Shown piece by piece: positions 57,913 to 64,000 of a stretch of DNA of 64,000 nucleotides (position 1 is the first letter of the stretch; each line of letters begins with the position of its first letter). The translations under genes were made by a program, and so were the position numbers. Below the pieces are notes generated by a model, which worked only from the letters and a program-made list of their open reading frames with translations, did no database searches and was not told the DNA's origin. Source of the DNA: Candidatus Bathyarchaeota archaeon. Its GTDB lineage: Archaea > Thermoproteota > Bathyarchaeia > TCS64. The stretch covers positions 1-64,000 of the forward strand of contig JAFGTA010000101.1 of assembly GCA_016934355.1 (NCBI GenBank), read 5' to 3'.

Positions 57913-59322
57913 ATGACCGTCTCCCTCGAACTGGTGTGCCTGGAATGCGGCGAAGCGGCTGACCAGGAAGCCCCGCCCACCACATGCAGGAGCTGTGGCG
58001 GCATACTCGAGTACAGGCTGACACCGGGGGAAGAGCGGGTCAAGTTCAGCGGACCCTTCACGTTCTGGAGGTACAGGCCGGTTCTGCCGAGGGTGTCAAG
58101 GGCTGTGAGCCTCGGGGAGGGGGGGACTCCCCAGCAGAAGAGCCAGCGCCTCGCCGAGGCCCTCGGGATAGATAACCTGTACCTGAAGGACGAGAGCCAG
58201 AACCCTACGAACAGCTTCAAGGACAGGTCGGCTGCCCTCATGATCTCGGACGTCGTGAGCAGGGGATACGACTCGCTTGTGTGTGCAACTAACGGCAACC
58301 ACGGCGCGTCTATTGCGGCGTACTCCGCCAAGGTGGACGTGAGCTGCAACCTCATCGTACCACGGGCCGTGGACCTAGGCAAGCTGGCTCAGATGATGAT
58401 CTACGACGCCAAGATCGTAGAGTCCGGGGACACCATAGAGAAGGCCATCGAACGCGCGAGGAGGCTTGAGGAGGAGATGGGGTGGTACCAAGCAACAACC
58501 GAGCTAAACCCCCTCTCCGTGGAGGGGCTCAAGACGATCTCCTACGAGCTTGTGGAGCAGAACGGAGTCCCCGACTGGGTTATTCTGGCGATGGGAAGCG
58601 GCGCCACTCTGCACTCGCTGTGGAAGGGCTTCGTGGAGCAGGAGGCGCTGGGGCTCATCGACCGTAAGCCGCGTATAATAGGAGTACAAGCGAAGGGATG
58701 CGCCCCCATAACGGAGGCGTACACCAGGGGCAGTTGGTTGGTCTCGGCTGCTGGGCTAGGCGGCACAGAGGCGTCCGCGATAAGAGTTGCCGAGCCGATC
58801 TATGGCGCCTTGGCTCTTCAGGCTTTGAAGGAGTCGGATGGATACGCTATTTCGGTCTCTGACGAGGAGATGGTGGATGCGGGGAAGGAGATCGCGCGGT
58901 ACGAGGGCATATTCGCGGAGCCGGCGAGCGCCGCACCAGTCGCGTCCCTTAAGACCGACAAGGTGCGGTCACTCATAGGCAGAGGCGAGAACGTCGTGTG
59001 CCTCGTGACAAGTAGCGGCCTCAAGACCGACGATATATTGAGCAGCCTTTCGAAGCATAGGAAGGCGCCGCGGATGGGGTCAAGGCTGGCGACGAAGGAG
59101 AGGATTCTGCTGTTGATCGCTCAGCAGCCGACGTATGGCTACGCGATCTGGAAGAGTCTGGGAAGCGAGATGACGCTCGGCGCGGTGTACCAGCACCTGA
59201 CTGACCTGGAGGGCCGTGGGCTCATCTCTTCCAAGTCGTCTGGCAAGAGGAAGGTGCTTGAGGTCACCGAGAGGGGCAGGCGGGTCATCGAGGCTCTGAA
59301 CGAGCTTCAGGTGCTTCTCTGA
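57913..59322 (+). CDS. thrC: threonine synthase with C-terminal winged helix
   Basis: 469 residues from ATG 57913. N-terminal zinc ribbon CxxC pairs (CLECGEA, CRSCGG). PLP Lys in NPTNSFKDRSAALMIS, and substrate loop VCATNGNHGASIAAYSAKVD. Canonical ThrC ends near GENVVCLVTSSGLKTDDIL. Then about 79 residues follow: RLATKERILLLIAQQPTYGY, AIWKSLGSEMTLGAVYQHLT and SGKRKVLEVTERGRRVIEAL, a PadR/ArsR-like winged helix. It makes threonine from O-phosphohomoserine. The added domain suggests DNA binding or sensing; this is inferred. Confidence 0.9.
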   Translation: MTVSLELVCLECGEAADQEAPPTTCRSCGGILEYRLTPGEERVKFSGPFTFWRYRPVLPRVSRAVSLGEGGTPQQKSQRLAEALGIDNLYLKDESQNPTNSFKDRSAALMISDVVSRGYDSLVCATNGNHGASIAAYSAKVDVSCNLIVPRAVDLGKLAQMMIYDAKIVESGDTIEKAIERARRLEEEMGWYQATTELNPLSVEGLKTISYELVEQNGVPDWVILAMGSGATLHSLWKGFVEQEALGLIDRKPRIIGVQAKGCAPITEAYTRGSWLVSAAGLGGTEASAIRVAEPIYGALALQALKESDGYAISVSDEEMVDAGKEIARYEGIFAEPASAAPVASLKTDKVRSLIGRGENVVCLVTSSGLKTDDILSSLSKHRKAPRMGSRLATKERILLLIAQQPTYGYAIWKSLGSEMTLGAVYQHLTDLEGRGLISSKSSGKRKVLEVTERGRRVIEALNELQVLL

Positions 59323-59367
59323 TTGCAGGTAGGCTGTCATAGCCGGTTTTGGGCGGCAATACTATTA

Positions 59368-59408
59368 TAGTTTGAACTAGAATATTTTATATTATAGTTG
59401 TAACTATA
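59368..59408 (+). promoter_or_regulatory. two tandem operators before the ECF S-component gene
   Basis: TAGTT-TG-AACTA (59368-59379) and TATAGTT-GT-AACTATA (59393-59408, perfect 7-bp arms) have centers 27 bp apart and flank an AT-rich TATA-like stretch (AATATTTTATATTA). The second ends 7 nt before the ATG. They share arms and spacing with the site before hxlB (14165) and, less exactly, ecfA (10271). Confidence 0.65.
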
Positions 59409-59415
59409 GTAAACC

Positions 59416-59913
59416 ATGGCGATACTGAACACGCGTCAAGTCGCAGCCATAGGCGTCATGGGCGCCCTCGCGACGATAGCCACAATGATATTCACGTTTC
59501 CCATACCCGCGACCAGCGGATACTTCAACCTAGGCGACACGATAGTGATCATCACAAGCCTCACCTTCGGCCCAGTGGTAGGTGCGCTAGCGGGTGGGCT
59601 GGGGTCCGGCCTCGCCGACCTCCTCGGCGGCTGGTACAACTGGGTTATATTCACCACTCTAATCAAGGGCGCGGAGGGCGCGGTGGCTGGGTACCTAGCT
59701 GGAGACCCCGCTACCAGGACGCTCCAGAAGACCATAGTCGCGTGGCTCGTGGGCGGCGTCATGATGGTGGGCGGCTACTTCGTTGTACAGGTGTTCATGT
59801 ACGGGGTCACGGCGGCGGTGAGCGAGCTGCCGTTCAACATGCTGCAGATGACAGGCGCCGGGTTAATCGGCATCCCAATATCCAACGCGTTAAAGGACAG
59901 GCTTAAGCTCTAG
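59416..59913 (+). CDS. ECF transporter S component (substrate-binding)
   Basis: 165 residues with about five to six membrane helices. YFNLGDTIVIITSLTFGPVV, GALAGGLGSGLADLLGGWYN and TTLIKGAEGAVAGYLAGDP are typical of the ECF S-component group COG4720/Pfam ECF-ribofla_trS, whose members carry riboflavin or related vitamins. AGLIGIPISNALK-like text ends it. The EcfA-EcfT module at 10340-12867 would energize it, and both share operator motifs. Its 3' end overlaps the convergent glycosyltransferase by 24 nt. Vitamin identity is not proven. Confidence 0.85.
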   Translation: MAILNTRQVAAIGVMGALATIATMIFTFPIPATSGYFNLGDTIVIITSLTFGPVVGALAGGLGSGLADLLGGWYNWVIFTTLIKGAEGAVAGYLAGDPATRTLQKTIVAWLVGGVMMVGGYFVVQVFMYGVTAAVSELPFNMLQMTGAGLIGIPISNALKDRLKL

Positions 59914-60795
59914 CCTCTTCATGCTCCTGAGCTTGCCCCACATCTTCTCGTACTCCTTCGCCACTATCTCCCAGTCGTAGCCTAGAGCCCTCTCCCTGTT
60001 CTCGCGGCCCACCTCTCTGCGTAGGTACGGGTCTTCGTTGAGAAGCTGCAGCAGGTCCCTGTACTCGTCGAGGTGCGCCCTGGGGCTCCCCTTCACGATC
60101 CAGTCCTCGTCGAGTATCTCCCGGGCGACGCCGACGTCGGAGCTCACCACGGGCAGCCCGTGGGCCGCGGCCTCAAGAATGGGCATGCAGAACCCCTCGT
60201 GGTCGCTCATGTTCAGCAGCACGGTGATGGAGCCGTAGAACTCGGGCATCTCCTCGTGAGGAATGTACTCGTTGTACGTGGCCTTCCTGTACTCGAACCC
60301 GAGGCGTGGGAGGAGGTCGGCGTTCTTGAATCCCTTGTGGTCCCTGCCTACCCAGCCCACAGTGAACTCGTCTGGCTCGCGGTGGTTAGGCATGAAGGCG
60401 AAGGTGTCAACCCCCTCGGGTATCTCGAAGACCTGGCCGTGGAGCCTCTGAGTCTCCTCTTTAAGCCCCGGGTCGACGTTCACGGCGAGGGCGTCAAGCT
60501 CCTTGAACCTGTCCTTGTGATCCAAGCCGAAGTCGCCTCGCACCCCGGCTACGACGGCTAGGTTCTGCTCTCGGAGCTTCTTCACGAGCGCCTTTGACCT
60601 GAACCGCGAGAGGTGCTTGATTAGCTGGATGTTCTCGAAGTGGACGATGCCGCCCCTGCACTTCATCACGTCCTTGAGCTCGACGGCCTGGATGTTGAGG
60701 CCGGTGTGCCTCCTCAGCGCCTCGTAGACGAAGTTACTGCACCACTCGCGGTCAGAAGGGTAGAGCACATAGTAGATCGGTACCTCGTCGCTCAC
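59890..60795 (-). CDS. glycosyltransferase (GT4-like, GT-B fold)
   Basis: 301 residues. C-terminal Rossmann half: FTVGWVGRDHKGFKNADLLP and the EGFCMPILEAAAHGLPVVSS nucleotide-sugar binding region with conserved E-x7-E type Glu residues. VGREN-RERALGYDWEIVAKEYE closes the fold. The N-terminal half is short. It probably adds a sugar to lipid or surface protein, such as the archaellin or pilin proteins. Target is unknown. Overlaps the ECF S gene end. Confidence 0.8.
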   Translation of the reverse strand: MSDEVPIYYVLYPSDREWCSNFVYEALRRHTGLNIQAVELKDVMKCRGGIVHFENIQLIKHLSRFRSKALVKKLREQNLAVVAGVRGDFGLDHKDRFKELDALAVNVDPGLKEETQRLHGQVFEIPEGVDTFAFMPNHREPDEFTVGWVGRDHKGFKNADLLPRLGFEYRKATYNEYIPHEEMPEFYGSITVLLNMSDHEGFCMPILEAAAHGLPVVSSDVGVAREILDEDWIVKGSPRAHLDEYRDLLQLLNEDPYLRREVGRENRERALGYDWEIVAKEYEKMWGKLRSMKRLELKPVL

Positions 60796-60903
60796 GTCAG
60801 ACGCCCGGCGAAAAATGGATCTGTAATATAAAAATGGGTTCTGGAGCTAGAAACTAGTTTACCAATCCATCTTCTAATATATGGTCGCCTCACAAGATAC
60901 TTT

Positions 60904-61806
60904 GTGTCCTCAGCCGAGAAGGCAGCGTCCACCTTAACCAAGCTGGAGAACCTAGACCTACGCATGCTACAGGCGATTGAGCTGGGCATGATCAAGCACG
61001 AGGTGGTGCCCGTCGATGCGGTGCTAAGGTTCAGCGGGTTTGACGAGAGCGAGCTCGAGCACAGGGCGTCCCGGCTGGACGAGTTTGAGCTCATCTATAG
61101 GCAGCGCGACCCCTACCTCGGCTATCTGATGAACTACAACGGGTACGACCTCCTCGCTCTTAACGCCCTCGTGAAGTCCGGGGCGTTGGAGGCATTGGGG
61201 CCGTCCATAGGCATCGGTAAGGAGTCGGATGTCTTCGAGGCGGTGACCCCTGACGAGACCAAGGTAGCCGTGAAGTTCCACAGGCTTGGGCGCACCAGCT
61301 TCCGGGACACGCGGCGTAAGCGCGAGTACATTGCAGACCGGCGGCACATCTCGTGGCTCTATCAGTCGCGTCTAGCCGCGGAGGCTGAATACGGCGCACT
61401 ACAGAAGATGCATGCCGCCGGGGGCTCGGTGCCTGAGCCGCTGCACCAGAACAGGCACATAATCGTGATGCAGTACATCGAGGGGACCCCGCTCTCTGAT
61501 ATCATCAGCCTCGATGAGCCACACGAGTTCCTCGACGATATATTGAACAACGTCAGGCTCGCCTACTCCGCGGGCGTCATCCACACCGACCTCAGCGAGT
61601 ACAACATCCTAGTGGACATGGAAGGCGACGTTTGGCTGATCGACTGGCCCCAGTACATCTCCGTGGAGCACCCCAACGCAGATGAAATCCTGAGAAGAGA
61701 CGTAGGCAACGTAGTCTACTACTTCAAACGGAAATACTATCTAGACTACGGGATAGAGAAGGCGCTGGAATACGTGAAGGGAGCTAGTCCCTCAGAGTCA
61801 TCTTGA
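60904..61806 (+). CDS. rio2: serine/threonine kinase Rio2
   Basis: 300 residues. N-terminal winged helix (MLQAIELGMIKHEVVPVDAV with KHEVVP). Kinase: ATP loop GIGKESDVFEAV, catalytic Lys in TKVAVKFHRLGRTSFRDTRR, catalytic loop IHTDLSEYNILVD, metal loop LIDWPQYISVEHPNADEILR. Rio2 acts in small-subunit maturation in archaea and eukaryotes. The end overlaps the convergent acyl-CoA synthetase by 23 nt. Confidence 0.93.
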   Translation: MSSAEKAASTLTKLENLDLRMLQAIELGMIKHEVVPVDAVLRFSGFDESELEHRASRLDEFELIYRQRDPYLGYLMNYNGYDLLALNALVKSGALEALGPSIGIGKESDVFEAVTPDETKVAVKFHRLGRTSFRDTRRKREYIADRRHISWLYQSRLAAEAEYGALQKMHAAGGSVPEPLHQNRHIIVMQYIEGTPLSDIISLDEPHEFLDDILNNVRLAYSAGVIHTDLSEYNILVDMEGDVWLIDWPQYISVEHPNADEILRRDVGNVVYYFKRKYYLDYGIEKALEYVKGASPSESS

Positions 61807-63886
61807 CGTCCAGGGCGCTCACGCCCTTGCCGTCGTCGTAGACCAGAATCGGGTTAATGTCCAGCTCCGAGAGCTCGGGGAAGTCCCATACCAGCAGGCT
61901 TATCCTCTGAATTGCCTCGCGGATGGCGTCGATGTCTGCAGGAGCCTGCCCACGGACACCCTTCAACAGAGTGTAGCTACGGGTCTCCTCCATCATCTCC
62001 TGGGCCTCCCTCTCGTTCATGGGGGCAAGCCTGAAGCTCACGTCCTTAAGGAAGTTTACGTATATGCCGCCGAGGCCGAACATCACCATGGGGCCAAACT
62101 GGGGGTCCCTGCTCATCCCTACGATCATCTCCCGGCCCCTTGGCACCATCTTGTCCACGGTGATCCCGTATATCTTGGCTAGGGGCTGGGCGTTCCTGCT
62201 CTTCCTCATGATCTCCTCGAAAGCGATACGCACCATGCTTGAGTTGGTGAGGTTAAGCTCGACGCCGCCGATATCCGTCTTGTGCATGATATCCGGCGAC
62301 ACGATCTTCATGACCACAGGGTAGCCGATGTCCTCGGCAAACTCCACGGCCTCGTCGGCCGACGTAGCCAGCTTACTGGGAGGCGCGTTCACGCCGTAGG
62401 CTTGAACCACCGCGATGGCCTCGTGAGGGAACAGCACCCTGCGGCCGTCCGCCTTCACCGCGTCGTATATCTTCCTAACTTCATCCCTGTCGATGTCAGG
62501 ATAGTCCGGCGGCTTCAGCTCGGGCAGCTTCAGGTGACGCGCGTACTGGTATAGAGCGTTAAGTGTCTTGATGCCCTTCTCTGGGAAGTTGAAGCAAGGG
62601 ACGCCATTATCCTTCTGTAGCTTGGCCGCCTCCTTCACCCAGTTCCCGCCCATGAACACCGAGATGACTGGCTTCTCCGGGTACTTCTTCGAGAGCTCAA
62701 CGACGTGTTTCGCCGTAGTCAACGCATCCGTCATAGCCTGCGGCGTAAGCAGAACAACCAGCGAGTGAACGTTAGGGTCATTGAGGGCGCACTCCACAGC
62801 GACGGCGTACCTGTCCGGCAGCGCGTCGCCGAGGATGTCTATAGGGTTACCCGTGGAAGCGGCGGCGGGGAGGCTCTCCTTAAGCTTCGTGACAGTCTCC
62901 TCTGATAGAGCCGCCATCTTTAGGCCTAGCTTCTCGACAAGGTCCGTCGAGAGTATGCCAGGGCCCCCTGCGTTCGTGACTATGGCTATGCCTTCATCCG
63001 CGGGGAGGCTCTGCTCGGTGAAGGCGACGGCGTAGTTGAACAGGTCCTCCATGCTCTCACTGAGAATGACCCCTGCCTTGTCGAACGCCTTCTGGTAGGC
63101 GAGGAAGCTGCCGACAAGCGCCCCAGTGTGGCTCCCAGCAGCCTTTGCCCCTGCGCTGCTGGTGCCGCCCTTCACGACCATCAATGGCTTCTCCTTGACG
63201 ACACGCTCAGCAACCTTCAGGAACTCCCTACCTCTCTCGATGCTCTCAAGGTAGAGCAGTATTACTCTGATGTCTGGGTCCTCGGCCATAGCCTCGATGA
63301 AGTCCACCTCATCGAGATCCGCCTTGTTGCCAAGGCTGATGATACTGCCGAACCCGATCTCCTCGGCGATAATCCAGTCCAGGATAGCCGTACCTAAAGC
63401 GCCGCTCTGGGTAATGAAACCAATGCTTCCCTTCTTTGGAAGGGTAGACGCGAAGCTCAGGTCATATGGCACGTGGGTATTTATCGACCCGAGGCAGTTT
63501 GGACCCTGAATCCTCATACCGTACTTACTGGCGGCCTCCACCAGCTTCTTCTCAAGCTCGGCTCCCTCGTGGCCGGTCTCCTTGAAACCCGCCGAGACGA
63601 TTATCAGAGCCTCGACGCCTTTCTCACCGCACTCCTCGATGACCTGAAGCACAAACCTTGAAGGTATCGATATGACGGCAAGCTCAACTTTTCCAGGAAC
63701 GTCATTTATCGTCTTATACGCCTGGTGACCTAGTATCTCGTCCCCCCCGATGTTCACGAGGTAGACTTCACCGCCGTAACCGCTCTTGAGGAGGTTGTTA
63801 GTTAAGACGTACCCAACTTTTCCGGGTGTATTGGAGGCCCCGATGATAGCGACAGACTTCGGCCTGAATATAGCGTCTAGCTTCAC
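61784..63886 (-). CDS. acd: ADP-forming acetate/acyl-CoA synthetase, fused alpha-beta
   Basis: 700 residues. N-terminal alpha half: CoA-binding SVAIIGASNTPGKVGYVLTN, then AVISIPSRFVLQVIEECGEK. The succinyl-CoA ligase-like part has GPNCLGSINTHVPYDLSFAS and GSIGFITQSGALGTAILDW. The C-terminal beta half has an ATP-grasp: AIAVVQAYGVNAPPSKLATS and YPVVMKIVSPDIMHKTDIGG. It makes acetate or another acid and ATP from acyl-CoA, the normal archaeal energy step in amino acid and sugar fermentation. Acyl specificity is unknown. Confidence 0.92.
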   Translation of the reverse strand: MKLDAIFRPKSVAIIGASNTPGKVGYVLTNNLLKSGYGGEVYLVNIGGDEILGHQAYKTINDVPGKVELAVISIPSRFVLQVIEECGEKGVEALIIVSAGFKETGHEGAELEKKLVEAASKYGMRIQGPNCLGSINTHVPYDLSFASTLPKKGSIGFITQSGALGTAILDWIIAEEIGFGSIISLGNKADLDEVDFIEAMAEDPDIRVILLYLESIERGREFLKVAERVVKEKPLMVVKGGTSSAGAKAAGSHTGALVGSFLAYQKAFDKAGVILSESMEDLFNYAVAFTEQSLPADEGIAIVTNAGGPGILSTDLVEKLGLKMAALSEETVTKLKESLPAAASTGNPIDILGDALPDRYAVAVECALNDPNVHSLVVLLTPQAMTDALTTAKHVVELSKKYPEKPVISVFMGGNWVKEAAKLQKDNGVPCFNFPEKGIKTLNALYQYARHLKLPELKPPDYPDIDRDEVRKIYDAVKADGRRVLFPHEAIAVVQAYGVNAPPSKLATSADEAVEFAEDIGYPVVMKIVSPDIMHKTDIGGVELNLTNSSMVRIAFEEIMRKSRNAQPLAKIYGITVDKMVPRGREMIVGMSRDPQFGPMVMFGLGGIYVNFLKDVSFRLAPMNEREAQEMMEETRSYTLLKGVRGQAPADIDAIREAIQRISLLVWDFPELSELDINPILVYDDGKGVSALDVKMTLRD

Positions 63887-64000
63887 TTAACTGACACCTT
63901 CAAGACCTGTCAAAGATTATACCTTTACTATAAAAACCTTTGAGATATTGATAAGCCTTCGATCCATTCAGTAAATACTAAACCGCCTTGGGAAAACTTG
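63887..64000 (-). promoter_or_regulatory. promoter region of the acyl-CoA synthetase gene
   Basis: The last 114 bases hold no gene. AT-rich stretches (TTACTATAAAAACC at about 63925-63938; TTTATAGT on the coding strand) fit a TATA box 40-50 nt before the ATG at 63886. Nothing further is visible before the edge. Confidence 0.45.

Noticed and set aside
1..64000. CRISPR arrays, insertion sequences or rRNA genes
   Set aside because: No regularly spaced repeats, no transposase-like proteins with terminal repeats and no rRNA sequence were seen.

Overview
The window is archaeal chromosome. It carries a complete archaeal S10/spc-type ribosomal protein cluster with Rnp1 (Rpp29), S4e, L32e and L19e, plus RNA polymerase subunit K, EF-2 with the diphthamide-site histidine, prefoldin beta, an LSm protein, a Rio2 kinase, NucS, a tRNA-splicing endonuclease subunit, archaellins and 6-phospho-3-hexuloisomerase. 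Genes are tightly packed, often with 1-4 nt overlaps and many TTG/GTG starts, and archaeal TATA boxes are visible. The phylum cannot be fixed by reading alone. A TACK-type lineage (Bathyarchaeia-like) is my guess, partly because the splicing endonuclease looks like a non-catalytic subunit of a heteromeric enzyme.

Layout. 1-6.2 kb: peptidase fragment, type IV pilin-like protein, small enzymes, rpoK, an orphan archaellin gene and the remains of a second one. 6.3-14.8 kb: saccharopine-dehydrogenase-like oxidoreductase, acyl-CoA dehydrogenase, prefoldin, DHH phosphoesterase, ECF transporter energizing module (fused ATPases plus EcfT), AbrB-PhoU regulator, hexuloisomerase. 15-22 kb: EF-2, glycerate kinase, Toprim protein, a one-chain HflX GTPase/endonuclease III fusion, MFS transporter. 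22.2-35.5 kb: 23 ribosomal protein genes, rnp1 and secY, split by a terminator and a new promoter between S19 and L22. 35.5-42.8 kb: AlaX, HisS, EndA-like protein, topoisomerase IA, small zinc proteins, MFS transporter. 42.8-44.4 kb: two tandem TasA-like secreted proteins and a small membrane protein. 44.4-49.6 kb: metallo-beta-lactamase protein, NucS, the threonine catabolism pair kbl/tdh, and a 2-hydroxyacid dehydrogenase. 49.6-51.9 kb: a regulator, then about 1.5 kb of gene-poor, structured, apparently decayed DNA. 51.9-64 kb: IlvD, ArgH, methyltransferase, LSm, UbiX, HD protein, OB-fold protein, threonine synthase with a C-terminal winged helix, ECF S component, glycosyltransferase, Rio2, and ADP-forming acyl-CoA synthetase.

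The most interesting signals are regulatory. A 12-bp palindrome TAGTTNNAACTA lies before the ECF S-component gene (twice) and before hexuloisomerase, with a close variant before the ECF ATPase operon 49 kb away. I read this as one regulon, perhaps for a vitamin such as riboflavin. A second palindrome, GTCYCAGA-NN-TCTGRGAC, occurs three times within 4 kb around tdh/kbl and in the gene-poor stretch. Other notable items are the HflX-Nth fusion, the threonine synthase-winged helix fusion, the archaellin pseudogene, a His-to-Pro change in the EndA active site, and a long acidic repeat tail on ribosomal protein S3.
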